A stretch of DNA of 64,000 nt from Leucobacter chinensis (GTDB taxonomy: Bacteria; Actinomycetota; Actinomycetes; Actinomycetales; Microbacteriaceae), in contig NZ_JAHQZR010000001.1 of NCBI RefSeq assembly GCF_019049105.1, forward strand, positions 62,001-126,000, written 5' to 3'. Under the pieces are notes generated by a model. The model had not been told where the DNA came from. It did not search any database and saw only the letters and a program-made list of their open reading frames with translations. Positions 36,057-44,978 of this stretch are shown one piece after another (position 1 is the first letter of the stretch; the number at the start of each line of letters is the position of its first letter). Made by a program: the position numbers and the translations under genes.

Positions 36057-36872
36057 CTAGTCGCGGAAGATCGCGAGGAGGCGCAGGATCTCCATGTACA
36101 GCCAGATGAGGGTCACGGTGAGGCCGTACGCGGCCATCCAGCCGTAGCGGCGGGGTACGCGTGACTCAACACCGTTCTTGACGAACTCGAAGTCCATGAC
36201 GAGCGAGTACGACGCGAGCAGAATGGCAAGAATGCCGATCACCACGCCGAGGGGAATGCCGAAGATCTCAACGCCGGTGCGCAGGCCCCAAGCGTCGGTG
36301 GTGACGCCGGTCAGCATCAGAACAAAGTTGACCATCGAAAAGACGAAGTAGCCGAGCATTGCGCCGAGCACGATCTTCGTCATCTTGGGACTCGTGCGAA
36401 CCTTGCCCGAGCGGAAGAGCAGCAGCATGACACCAAACACCGAGAGGGTGCCGATGAGTGCCTGCGAGACAATGCCAGGGTAGGAGGCATTGAGGATGCC
36501 CGAGATCGCGCCGAGCGCGACGCCCTGAAGAACGGCGTAGCCAAAGATGAGGAAGAGGTTCGGCTCGCGCTTGAAAGCCTGGATGAGGCCAAAGACGAGA
36601 CCGCCGATGACGCCCACGAGGAGCAGGCCGGGCATGATCCACCCCACCGCAGCCGCGGCGATGGTCGTGCCAAGAAGCGCTGCCGTCTTGTGAATCGTGT
36701 CTTCGTAGGTCATAGGGTCATCAGAAGCGCCCTCGACGGGCATGTTCTTCTGAATCTCAGCCTTTTGCGCTGGCGGAGCGGCGGCAGAAGCATCGTACAT
36801 CTGACGAAGCTCTTCTGCCGACATGGTTTTACCACTGAAGGCGGGGTTATTGCGGAGTGCCGGATTGCTCAT
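36057..36872 (-). CDS. Bax inhibitor-1/YccA-like membrane protein
   Basis: 271 residues. About 65 polar residues at the N-terminus (including AEELRQMYDASAAAPP) precede seven hydrophobic helices. The pattern matches the actinobacterial branch of the Bax inhibitor-1 / YbhL family, whose members are proposed ion or calcium leak channels; the role here is not known. It is a single-gene unit with its own terminator, divergent from the glycerophosphodiesterase gene with 120 bases between. Confidence 0.88.
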   Translation of the reverse strand: MSNPALRNNPAFSGKTMSAEELRQMYDASAAAPPAQKAEIQKNMPVEGASDDPMTYEDTIHKTAALLGTTIAAAAVGWIMPGLLLVGVIGGLVFGLIQAFKREPNLFLIFGYAVLQGVALGAISGILNASYPGIVSQALIGTLSVFGVMLLLFRSGKVRTSPKMTKIVLGAMLGYFVFSMVNFVLMLTGVTTDAWGLRTGVEIFGIPLGVVIGILAILLASYSLVMDFEFVKNGVESRVPRRYGWMAAYGLTVTLIWLYMEILRLLAIFRD

Positions 36873-36887
36873 GAAGCGGCGTCCCTT

Positions 36888-36947
36888 TCGATAATGAGAG
36901 AAGTGGGCGTCGTTGCGTTATGTGGTCAGTCTAATTGTCATTATCGA
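36888..36947. promoter_or_regulatory. Widely spaced inverted repeat TCGATAATGA in a divergent promoter region
   Basis: Two exact 10-bp arms, TCGATAATGA and TCATTATCGA, are 40 bases apart between the Bax inhibitor-like gene and the glycerophosphodiesterase gene. Two operators for one regulator acting on both promoters would give this layout. Confidence 0.45.
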
Positions 36948-36954
36948 TAGTTGC

Positions 36955-36967
36955 CTGAATCATTCAG
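36955..36967. promoter_or_regulatory. Palindrome CTGAAT-c-ATTCAG
   Basis: A 13-bp perfect dyad eight bases past the right arm of the wider repeat and about 30 bases before the phosphodiesterase start. It is a candidate operator; no regulator is identified. Confidence 0.35.
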
Positions 36968-36995
36968 ATGTTTCAGGTGACGCACACTACGCTCA

Positions 36996-38039
36996 ATGAG
37001 TATGAGTTCCTTATCGTCTTCGACCCCCATCGTGATTGGCCACCGCGGTGCTCCCGGCTACCGTCCCGAGCACACCGCTTCGTCGTACCGGCTCTCCTTC
37101 GAGCTTGGTGCCGACGCGGTCGAACCGGATGTCGTGGCAACCCGCGATGGGGTGCTCGTGGTGAGGCATGAGAACGAGATTTCAGGCACGACCGATGTCG
37201 CCGATCATCCGAAGTTTCGCGACCGCAAAACGACCCGCGTCATCGACGGGGTCTCACACACCGGCTGGTTCACCGAAGACTTCACCTGGGCCGAGTTGCA
37301 AACGTTGCGTGCGACTGAGCGGCTTCGCAAGGTGCGCAGCGACAATCTCGCCTACGAGGGGCAGGAGCCGATGCTGCGGCTTGCCGAGGTACTCGCGATC
37401 GTCGACGAAGTGGCAGATCAGCGGGAGACCGCGCCGGGCGTTGTGATCGAGGTGAAGCACGCGACCTATTTCGCGTCGATTGGTATTTCGATCGCCGAAC
37501 TCTTGCACCGTGAACTACGCCTCGCTGGCTGGCAGGACAGGTCGAGCCAGCTCACGATCGAGTGCTTTGAGCTCGAAATACTCGAACAACTGCAGCGTGA
37601 TGGGCTCGAAGCGACGTACATCTTCTTGCTTGAGACGCGTGGCGCACCAGCCGACGAGGTGAGTGCGCTCGGCGAAGAACACGCCAAAACGTTTGAGTGG
37701 TACCGCAGCGATGAGGGGCTCGACAGCTTGCGCGGGCGCGTGCACGGTATCAGCGTGGCCAAGCGCGACCTCTTCATTTACGGGGTGCTCGGCATCGCCA
37801 AGGGCATTAACGACCTCGTGCAGCGCGCGCACGCGAGAGACCTGCTCGTGTACACCTGGACGCTGCGGCCAGAGAATAGCTTTCTGATGCAGCGCTTTCG
37901 TATTGGGGCGCACCCTGCGGCATGGGGCGACTGGATGGGCGAGATGCAAGAAGTGCTCTTGACCGGGGTTGACGGCATCTTTGTTGACCACCCCGATCTC
38001 GGAGTGTCAGCGGTGCGCAATAGACTTGAGACGCCATGA
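36996..38039 (+). CDS. glpQ: Glycerophosphodiester phosphodiesterase
   Basis: 347 residues. It releases glycerol-3-phosphate from glycerophosphodiesters. IGHRGAPGYRPEHT holds the first catalytic His and Arg. AVEPDVVATRDGVLVVRHENEI (quoted in parts: VEPDVV, DGVLVVRHE) gives the metal-binding Glu/Asp and the second His. There is no signal peptide, so a cytoplasmic form is likely. Either of two close ATGs could start it. Its stop overlaps the pcrA start. Product use by the glpD enzyme upstream is plausible. Confidence 0.9.
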   Translation: MSMSSLSSSTPIVIGHRGAPGYRPEHTASSYRLSFELGADAVEPDVVATRDGVLVVRHENEISGTTDVADHPKFRDRKTTRVIDGVSHTGWFTEDFTWAELQTLRATERLRKVRSDNLAYEGQEPMLRLAEVLAIVDEVADQRETAPGVVIEVKHATYFASIGISIAELLHRELRLAGWQDRSSQLTIECFELEILEQLQRDGLEATYIFLLETRGAPADEVSALGEEHAKTFEWYRSDEGLDSLRGRVHGISVAKRDLFIYGVLGIAKGINDLVQRAHARDLLVYTWTLRPENSFLMQRFRIGAHPAAWGDWMGEMQEVLLTGVDGIFVDHPDLGVSAVRNRLETP

Positions 38040-40513
38040 CGAGCTATGAACTGATTTCTCCCGACCAGACCCCGAGCGAACCTCAAGGGGCACTCGAGCG
38101 ACTCCTTGTGGGGCTGAACCCCGAGCAAGCGAAGGCCGTTGCCTACCGAGGCCCGGCACTGCTCATCGTCGCAGGGGCAGGGTCGGGTAAGACGCGAGTG
38201 CTCACGCACCGCATTGCCGGGCTTATTCAGACGAAAGAGGCCTGGCCGAGCCAGATTCTCGCGATCACCTTTACCAATAAGGCCGCGAGCGAGATGCGCG
38301 AGCGCGTTGAAGGGCTGCTGGGCGCCTCGGCAGAGGGCATGTGGATCTCAACGTTCCACTCCGCCTGCGTTCGCATCTTGCGTCGCGAGGCCGACCGCTT
38401 CGGCTACGTCTCGGGCTTCACGATTTATGACTCGAGTGACTCGAGGGCGCTCCTCAAAGGCATCATTAAAGACCTCGACGCTGACGCCTATGGCTTTACC
38501 CCCGCAAACACGAGTGGCAAAATCTCGCGTCTCAAGAACGAGCTCACCGACGCTGATTCGTACGCCTCGACCGCGAGCATGAGCGACCCGCGAGAGCGCA
38601 TCTTCACCGAAATCTTTCGTCAGTACGAACAGGAGCTGCGCAAAGCGAGAGCGTTTGACTTTGACGACCTCATTGGGCAAACGGTGCACCTCTTCCGTGC
38701 GTTTCCCGATGTGGCCGCGGTATACCGCGAACGCTTTCGTCACCTGCTCGTTGACGAGTACCAGGACACGAACCACGCGCAGTACTCGCTCATTAAAGAG
38801 CTCACTCGGCCGGTGCCTGCCGAGCTGAGCCGCAACGGGCAGCCTGTCGCGGGTGCGACGATCACCGTTGTTGGCGACTCAGACCAGTCGATCTATGCGT
38901 TCCGCGGCGCCGACATTCGCAACATCGAGGGCTTCGAACGGGACTTTGGCGGCGCTGAGGTCATTAAGCTCGAGCAGAACTATCGCTCGACCCAGACGAT
39001 TCTGAGCGCGGCGAACGCCGTGATTGGCAATAACTTTGACCGGCAAGACAAGAAGCTCTGGACCGACATGGGCGAGGGTGAGAAAATTACCGGCTTCACC
39101 GGGTACTCGCAGCACGACGAGGCCCGCTTTATTGCCGAAGAGATCGCCGAACAGTACGTGAAGGGCACGGCCTACAGCGACATGGCCGTGTTCTACCGCA
39201 CGAACGCCCAAACCCGTGCGCTTGAAGAGTTGCTCATTCGTGAGGCCGTTCCGTACCGTGTGCTCGGCGGCACGAAGTTCTACGAGCGCGCCGAGATTAA
39301 AGATGCGATGGCCTACCTCGTGTCGATCGCGAACCCGTATGATCCGCTCGCGTGGTCGAGGCTACTCGGGGCGCCAAAGCGAGGCATCGGCCCCATGGCC
39401 GAAGCCCAGCTCGCGGTGTTTGCCGACGAACAAGAGATTTCGTATCACGACGCGATGAACCGCGCGGCCGAGCTGTCGTTCGGGCCCAAGGTGCTCGGCA
39501 CGATCACCCAGCTGGGCGCAACGCTCACGCAGGCAGCTGAGCTGGCCTCTGCCGAAACGCCCGCGCGAGTGTTCGACATCTTGAAGCTTGTGCTCGAAGA
39601 GTCGCAGATGATTGAGAAGTTGCGCGCCAAGCGTGACGCGCAAGACGAGGCCCGCGCCGAGAACCTCGAAGAGCTCTTGCAGGTCGCCAAAGAGTTTGAC
39701 ACGCGAAACCCCGGGGCAGGGCTCATCGAGTTCCTGACCGAGGTGAGTCTCGTTGCCGCAGCCGATGAGCTTGATGACGAGAGTGGCACCGTTTCGCTCA
39801 TGACCTTGCACACGGCGAAGGGCCTCGAGTACGACGTGGTCTTCTTGACCGGCCTCGAAGAGGGGCTCATGCCTCACCAGATGTCGATTGACGAAGTCGG
39901 CGGCATTTCTGAAGAGCGAAGGCTCATGTACGTGGGCATCACGAGAGCGCGCAAGAAGCTGTTCATTTCGCTCGCTTCGTCACGCGCCCAGTTTGGTGAC
40001 GTCAAGGTCGCGATGCCGTCGAGATTCTTGCAAGAAATCCCGCCCGAGCTTATTGAGTGGCGGCAGTCGCCTGGCGAGGTCACCTCGCAGGGCGGCACCG
40101 AGTCACGCGCGCTGAACGCGAGGCAGGCCCCGGGTCAGGGTTGGTCACGGCGCTCCACGAACGCTACGCAGTCGAGTGTCGGCTTCGGGGGCTTCGGCGG
40201 CGGTGGGGGCGCGAGCGATGCGCCGCAGCGCGAGGGCGAGAATATGAAGTCAGCCCTCGAGCTCTGGCGCGAGCGCAAGAAGCAGGCGAAAGAGGCCGGG
40301 GGGTCTGGGTTCCCGAACCAGATCGGGGCCATGATCAGAGACAACGGCGAGCTCGAGCTTGAATCGGGCGACCGCATTCAGCATGACGATTACGGCGAGG
40401 GGCGCGTTGACCGGGTCACGGGAACCGGCTCGAAGAAAATCGCCCACGTGATTTTTGACTCGGTCGGTGAACGAAAACTGCTCATTAAGCTGGCGCCAAT
40501 CACGAAACTCTGA
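38036..40513 (+). CDS. pcrA: ATP-dependent DNA helicase PcrA/UvrD
   Basis: 825 residues, full length for the family. This superfamily 1 3'-5' helicase acts in repair and clears protein roadblocks. Motif I is AGAGSGKTRVLTHRIA, motif II VDEYQDTNHAQY, motif III GDSDQSIYAFRGAD, motif IV QNYRSTQTIL, motif V TLHTAKGLEYDVVF and motif VI VGITRARKKLFIS. The C-terminus has a Gly-rich linker (FGGFGGGGGA) and the small domain with GDRIQHDDYGEGRV that in PcrA contacts RNA polymerase. It overlaps glpQ by four bases. Confidence 0.95.
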   Translation: MTSYELISPDQTPSEPQGALERLLVGLNPEQAKAVAYRGPALLIVAGAGSGKTRVLTHRIAGLIQTKEAWPSQILAITFTNKAASEMRERVEGLLGASAEGMWISTFHSACVRILRREADRFGYVSGFTIYDSSDSRALLKGIIKDLDADAYGFTPANTSGKISRLKNELTDADSYASTASMSDPRERIFTEIFRQYEQELRKARAFDFDDLIGQTVHLFRAFPDVAAVYRERFRHLLVDEYQDTNHAQYSLIKELTRPVPAELSRNGQPVAGATITVVGDSDQSIYAFRGADIRNIEGFERDFGGAEVIKLEQNYRSTQTILSAANAVIGNNFDRQDKKLWTDMGEGEKITGFTGYSQHDEARFIAEEIAEQYVKGTAYSDMAVFYRTNAQTRALEELLIREAVPYRVLGGTKFYERAEIKDAMAYLVSIANPYDPLAWSRLLGAPKRGIGPMAEAQLAVFADEQEISYHDAMNRAAELSFGPKVLGTITQLGATLTQAAELASAETPARVFDILKLVLEESQMIEKLRAKRDAQDEARAENLEELLQVAKEFDTRNPGAGLIEFLTEVSLVAAADELDDESGTVSLMTLHTAKGLEYDVVFLTGLEEGLMPHQMSIDEVGGISEERRLMYVGITRARKKLFISLASSRAQFGDVKVAMPSRFLQEIPPELIEWRQSPGEVTSQGGTESRALNARQAPGQGWSRRSTNATQSSVGFGGFGGGGGASDAPQREGENMKSALELWRERKKQAKEAGGSGFPNQIGAMIRDNGELELESGDRIQHDDYGEGRVDRVTGTGSKKIAHVIFDSVGERKLLIKLAPITKL

Positions 40514-40558
40514 TCTGCGACACAAGGCAGCGGTGGTAGGCTGGTGCATTGGTTGGAT

Positions 40559-40574
40559 ATCTCGATATCGAGAT
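40559..40574. promoter_or_regulatory. 16-bp perfect palindrome before sucC
   Basis: ATCTCGATATCGAGAT lies 48 bases before the sucC start. It sits inside further nested arms (GGTTG/CAACC and CATTGG/CCAATG), so the whole 40547-40600 stretch is symmetric. An operator for a dimeric repressor controlling the TCA-cycle pair is the simplest reading. Confidence 0.55.
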
Positions 40575-40621
40575 TTATTGCACAACCGACGACACCAATG
40601 TTGATCAGCTAAGGAAGTCAC

Positions 40622-41788
40622 GTGGATCTTTACGAGTACCAGGCGCGAGATCTCTTTGAACAGTACGGTGTACCGGTTCTTGCCGGTGCGATTGCCGATA
40701 CGCCCGAAGAGGCAAAAGCTGCGGCCGAGAAGATGGGCGGCGTTGTCGTCGTCAAGGCGCAGGTTAAGACCGGAGGCCGCGGCAAAGCCGGCGGTGTGAA
40801 GGTCGCAAAGAACCCTGAAGAGGCATACGAGGCGGCCAAGGCCATTCTCGGTCTCGACATCAAGGGACACGTTGTAAAGCGCGTCATGATTGCGCAGGGC
40901 GCGAACATCGACCAGGAGTTCTACTTCTCGGTCCTGCTCGACCGCGCAAACCGTTCACTCCTCTCGCTCTGCAGCGTTGAGGGTGGCATGGAAATCGAGC
41001 AGCTCGCGGTTGAGAAGCCCGAAGCACTCGCACGCGTTGAGGTCAACGCACTCACCGGCATCGACGAGGCAAAGGCGCTCGAGATTGCCAAGGCAGCAAA
41101 CTTCCCCGACGAGCTCGTTGCCAAGGTCGCTAACGTCTTCGTGAAGCTCTACGACGTGTACAAGGGCGAAGACGCCACCCTCGTCGAGGTCAACCCCCTC
41201 GTACTCACCGCTGAGGGCGACGTTGTCGCACTCGATGGCAAGGTCTCACTCGACGAGAACGCCGAGTTCCGTCAGCCAGCACACGCAGATCTCGCTGACG
41301 AGTCGGCCGAAGATCCGCTTGAGCTCAAGGCCAAGGCCCTCGACCTCAACTACGTCAAGCTTGACGGTGAAGTTGGCGTTATCGGTAACGGCGCTGGCCT
41401 CGTGATGTCGACCCTCGACGTCGTTGCTTACGCAGGCGAGAATCACGGCAACGTGAAGCCCGCGAACTTCCTCGACATTGGCGGCGGCGCATCAGCCGAG
41501 GTCATGGCTAACGGCCTCGACGTCATTCTCGGTGACGAGCAGGTCAAGAGCGTGTTCGTGAACGTGTTCGGTGGCATTACCGCGTGTGACGCGGTTGCAA
41601 ACGGCATCGTTGGCGCGCTCAACAAGCTCGGTGAAGCGGCAAACAAGCCGCTCGTCGTGCGCCTCGACGGCAACAACGTTGAAGAGGGTCGCCGCATTCT
41701 CGAAGAGGCTGCGCACCCGCTCGTAACGCTCGCTGCAACCATGGACGAGGGTGCAGATAAAGCTGCCCAGCTCGCCAACGAGCGCTAG
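40622..41788 (+). CDS. sucC: Succinyl-CoA synthetase, beta subunit (ADP-forming)
   Basis: 388 residues, as in E. coli. It joins with SucD to make succinate and ATP from succinyl-CoA. The opening [19 protein letters not shown] and the ATP-grasp elements [17 protein letters not shown] and [10 protein letters not shown] are conserved, and the C-terminal [17 protein letters not shown] contributes to the CoA-ligase side. GTG start with AAGGAAG upstream. sucD follows after 33 bases. Confidence 0.97.
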   Translation: MDLYEYQARDLFEQYGVPVLAGAIADTPEEAKAAAEKMGGVVVVKAQVKTGGRGKAGGVKVAKNPEEAYEAAKAILGLDIKGHVVKRVMIAQGANIDQEFYFSVLLDRANRSLLSLCSVEGGMEIEQLAVEKPEALARVEVNALTGIDEAKALEIAKAANFPDELVAKVANVFVKLYDVYKGEDATLVEVNPLVLTAEGDVVALDGKVSLDENAEFRQPAHADLADESAEDPLELKAKALDLNYVKLDGEVGVIGNGAGLVMSTLDVVAYAGENHGNVKPANFLDIGGGASAEVMANGLDVILGDEQVKSVFVNVFGGITACDAVANGIVGALNKLGEAANKPLVVRLDGNNVEEGRRILEEAAHPLVTLAATMDEGADKAAQLANER

Positions 41789-41821
41789 TCGCACCCGAAC
41801 CAAGAATTGTAAGGAAACAAC

Positions 41822-42724
41822 ATGTCAATCTTCTTGACCAAGGATTCAAAGGTCATCGTTCAGGGCATCACCGGCGGCGAGGGTACGAAGCACACCGCGC
41901 GCATGCTCGCAGCAGGCACGAACATTGTTGGCGGCGTTAACGCGCGCAAGGCTGGCACCACCGTCTCGCACACCGATGCTTCGGGTAACGCCGTTGAGCT
42001 TCCCGTGTTCGCAACGGTTGCTGAGGCAATGGAGCAGACCGGGGCTGACGTCTCGGTTGCCTTCGTGCCGCCGGCATTCACCAAAGATGCCGTCATCGAG
42101 GCGATCGACGCTGAGATCGGTCTGCTCGTGGTGATCACTGAGGGCGTGCCCGTCAAGGACACTGCCGAGTTCTGGGCATACGCTCAGCAGAAGGGCAACA
42201 AGACCCGCATGATCGGGCCAAACTGCCCAGGTATCATCACTCCTGACGAGGCGCTCGCTGGCATCACCCCGGCAACGATTACGGGCAAGGGCCCCATCGG
42301 CCTCGTCTCGAAGTCGGGAACCCTGACCTACCAGATGATGTACGAGCTGCGCGATCTTGGTTTCTCGACCGCGATCGGTATCGGCGGCGACCCCATCATC
42401 GGCACCACCCACATCGATGCGCTCGCTGCGTTTGAGGCTGACCCCGAGACGAAGGCGATCGTCATGATCGGTGAGATCGGTGGCGACGCTGAGGAGCGCG
42501 CGGCAGAGTTCATCAAGAGCAACGTGACGAAGCCAGTCGTTGGCTACGTTGCTGGCTTCACCGCGCCTGAGGGCAAGACCATGGGCCACGCAGGCGCTAT
42601 CGTCTCAGGTTCGGCAGGCACCGCTCAGGCGAAGAAGGAAGCTCTTGAGGCTGCTGGCGTCAAGGTAGGCAAGACCCCTTCAGAGACCGCAACGCTGCTG
42701 CGTGAGGTTTACGCAGCCCTGTAA
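41822..42724 (+). CDS. sucD: Succinyl-CoA synthetase, alpha subunit
   Basis: 300 residues. The opening [19 protein letters not shown] binds CoA, and the phosphorylated active-site His is in [12 protein letters not shown] near residue 255. The family segment [10 protein letters not shown] is present. Together with SucC it forms the complete enzyme. It ends at a terminator. Confidence 0.97.
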   Translation: MSIFLTKDSKVIVQGITGGEGTKHTARMLAAGTNIVGGVNARKAGTTVSHTDASGNAVELPVFATVAEAMEQTGADVSVAFVPPAFTKDAVIEAIDAEIGLLVVITEGVPVKDTAEFWAYAQQKGNKTRMIGPNCPGIITPDEALAGITPATITGKGPIGLVSKSGTLTYQMMYELRDLGFSTAIGIGGDPIIGTTHIDALAAFEADPETKAIVMIGEIGGDAEERAAEFIKSNVTKPVVGYVAGFTAPEGKTMGHAGAIVSGSAGTAQAKKEALEAAGVKVGKTPSETATLLREVYAAL

Positions 42725-42740
42725 GTCTTTACGTGAGCGA

Positions 42741-42782
42741 GAACGCCGGCCTCCTGAGAATGGGGAGCCGGCGTTCTTGTTT
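42741..42782 (+). terminator. Terminator after sucD
   Basis: GAACGCCGGC pairs exactly with its complement, with four further inner pairs after a one-base bulge, and TTGTTTT follows. It starts 16 bases after the sucD stop. Confidence 0.88.
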
Positions 42783-42819
42783 TCGGCGCCCGTTGATCGC
42801 TTGCGGCGCCTGGTTCCGT

Positions 42820-43800
42820 CTACCGCTTGTGTGTCTTGGCACCGAGCGTCGCCGCGACCGCATCTTCGAGGTGCGGGTAGCGAAACTCGTAACCTGCATC
42901 GAGCAGGGTCTCAGGCAACACCCACCGGCTTTTGAGCGTGAGCTCGGTCTCGGTGCGAATGGCGATGGCGCCGATCTCCTGCATCCACCGCGGCATCGGG
43001 AAATGGATTTTGGCGCCCACGGCATCGCGAATGACCCGCATAAAACTCCGATTGTCGACGGGGTAGGGCGATGCCACGTTGATGGGGCCTGAGAGCTCTT
43101 CGTGGGCTTCAACGAAGTCGATCACACGGGCAATCTCGTCGAGGTGCACCCAGCTAAAGCGCTGCTTGCCCCCGCGAGCTCCGGGCCAGTGGGCGGTGCC
43201 GGCACGGCGTCGCGCGTACGTGACCGGCCAGCGCCCGTCGAGCTGTGTTCCACCGAGGCCAAGTTTCGCGAGACGGGTGAGCAGCGTGAGCACCGAGCCT
43301 TCGCCGAGCACGATCGTGGCCCGAAGAGCGACCCTTCGGGTGTTCGGGAGTTCTTCAGCGAAGATCGCCCGCTCCCACGCCTTTACAACATCGACTGAGA
43401 AGCCGTTGCCGATATCGCCCGTGCTCTCGGTCATGGGGCGGTCTTCGGCGTGCCGGTAGATGGTTGCCGATGAGGCGTTGACCCAGAGGGGCGGCGGGTT
43501 CTTTGCATCGCGGATCGCACGGCTGAGTGCCCCGGTGGTTTCTTCGCGTGAGCGAAAGATCTCGGCACGGTTGGCCCGGGTGTACCGGCAGTTGACGCTT
43601 TTGCCTGAGAGTCCAATGACGAGAGAAGCTCCGTCGACCGCGCGGGCGATCGCTGCTGGGTCGTTCCATGAGATGTCGGCACCGCTTCGGCCAATGGTTA
43701 CCACCTCGCGCCCTTGCTCACGGTAATGTTCGGTGAGCGCTTGACCCATGAATCCCGAGGCGCCGCCGATGACGACTCGCCCTGTGCTGTCTACCTTCAT
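42820..43800 (-). CDS. TIGR01777-family epimerase/oxidoreductase
   Basis: 326 residues. An extended short-chain dehydrogenase fold begins VVIGGASGFMGQALTEHY with the NAD(P)-binding G-x-x-G-x-x-G. VNASSATIYRHAEDRP lies near the catalytic region, and the C-terminal segment VLPETLLDAGYEFRYPHLEDA is the DUF1731 tail typical of this family. Members include cell-division inhibitor SulA-like YfcH; the substrate is unknown. The frame is open upstream, but the ATG at 43800 has TGAGGG before it and starts at the family N-terminus. Divergent from the MetE-like gene. Confidence 0.88.
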   Translation of the reverse strand: MKVDSTGRVVIGGASGFMGQALTEHYREQGREVVTIGRSGADISWNDPAAIARAVDGASLVIGLSGKSVNCRYTRANRAEIFRSREETTGALSRAIRDAKNPPPLWVNASSATIYRHAEDRPMTESTGDIGNGFSVDVVKAWERAIFAEELPNTRRVALRATIVLGEGSVLTLLTRLAKLGLGGTQLDGRWPVTYARRRAGTAHWPGARGGKQRFSWVHLDEIARVIDFVEAHEELSGPINVASPYPVDNRSFMRVIRDAVGAKIHFPMPRWMQEIGAIAIRTETELTLKSRWVLPETLLDAGYEFRYPHLEDAVAATLGAKTHKR

Positions 43801-43868
43801 GCCCTCACTGTACGTCATACTCAGCAACACTCGCCACGGCATCGCTCGAGAGGGGCCATACTGGCTGT

Positions 43869-43878
43869 GAAACGTTTC
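43869..43878. promoter_or_regulatory. Palindrome GAAACGTTTC before the MetE-like gene
   Basis: A 10-bp perfect dyad 22 bases before the ATG, in the 100-bp divergent region. Its centre CG and A/T flanks resemble LacI-family operators, though it is short. Confidence 0.35.
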
Positions 43879-43900
43879 GCGAACGAAAGGACCCCTCACG

Positions 43901-44950
43901 ATGAGCGCACCGCAGGGCGTACACCTGGTTGGATCAATCAATCTTGACACCGCCGATGAGACGATGCGACTCGCGGCCGCCGAGCTTGGCGGGCACTTGA
44001 AGCGCATTCCTGACGGCGAAGTGGGGGAGCGCTTTCACTGGATTGCGTTTCAGGCGCAGCGGCTGGCAGCCACCGATGGTATTCATCACGTGGGCGATGA
44101 GCCGCGTATTCTTCGCGGTGTTGACTTTCGCCCGGTCGCGCTCGATGAGGGGGCTCGCGCCGAGACGCTCGACCTGCAGCCGCTTGGCTATGCCGAGGCC
44201 GCGCTCGCATCGTACGCCGTCTTCGAGGGCCTGCAGCGGGACGGCGTGATTGCGCCTGGCACTCGCTTTCAGGTTTCGCTGCCAACGCCGCTCGGGGTAG
44301 TCGGAAGCTTTGTCGTGCAGCCGAACCGAGCCGAGTTTGAACCGGTATACGAGGCTGCGCTCGCCCGTGAGCTTGAAGCGGTTCTCGACGCTATTCCTGC
44401 CGACCGCCTTGCGATTCAGTGGGATGCCGCGCTCGAGTTCGCACACCTCGAGGGAGCTGGGTACGGCGCTCCCTCTGAGACCTGGTATGACGAAGATGCT
44501 TGGCAGGCGACGACTGACCGCCTTGCGCGACAGATCAGCAGGGTTCCCGAGAGCGTCGAGGTTGGCGTGCACCTGTGCTACGGAGATGTTGGCGAGAAAC
44601 ACTTTGTCGAGCCGAAAGACGCGGCGAACCTCGTGCGCTTTGCCAACCTCGTCGCCGCGAAAGCGACGAGGCAGCTCAGCTGGGTGCACCTGCCGGTTCC
44701 GATTGAGCGCGACGATGCCGCATATTTTGCTCCGCTTGTCGGTCTTGAGCTGCCGCACGAGACCGAGCTGTATCTGGGGCTCGTGCACCGTGAAGACGGT
44801 GTCGAAGGGGCAAAGCGTCGGGCCGCGGCAGCCGAAGCCACGCTTACACGGCCCTGGGGCATTGGCACCGAGTGCGGCTTCGGTCGGGCCCCCGAGGGCA
44901 CGACTGCTGAACTCTTTGCGACGCACCGCGACGTGGCGAGTTCCTGGTAA
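43901..44950 (+). CDS. MetE-like zinc-dependent methyltransferase-fold protein
   Basis: 349 residues, much shorter than full MetE (about 750). It looks like the C-terminal catalytic barrel of the cobalamin-independent methionine synthase / uroporphyrinogen decarboxylase superfamily. GVHLCYGD places His224 and Cys226 as an HxC zinc pair, and GIGTECGFG places Cys325 as the third ligand. These are the MetE zinc-site spacing features. The substrate is not known; one-domain relatives transfer methyl groups to various thiols or act on unidentified compounds. The ATG has GAAAGGA upstream. It is not clearly in an operon; DUF6350 follows after 28 bases. Confidence 0.65.
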   Translation: MSAPQGVHLVGSINLDTADETMRLAAAELGGHLKRIPDGEVGERFHWIAFQAQRLAATDGIHHVGDEPRILRGVDFRPVALDEGARAETLDLQPLGYAEAALASYAVFEGLQRDGVIAPGTRFQVSLPTPLGVVGSFVVQPNRAEFEPVYEAALARELEAVLDAIPADRLAIQWDAALEFAHLEGAGYGAPSETWYDEDAWQATTDRLARQISRVPESVEVGVHLCYGDVGEKHFVEPKDAANLVRFANLVAAKATRQLSWVHLPVPIERDDAAYFAPLVGLELPHETELYLGLVHREDGVEGAKRRAAAAEATLTRPWGIGTECGFGRAPEGTTAELFATHRDVASSW

Positions 44951-44978
44951 ACGTCGGGCTTTGGGTCGTTACACTTGA

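Noticed and set aside
40135-40260. Gly-rich tract in PcrA as a possible repeat insertion
   Set aside because: A flexible Gly/Ser-rich linker at this position is normal in actinobacterial PcrA/UvrD proteins.
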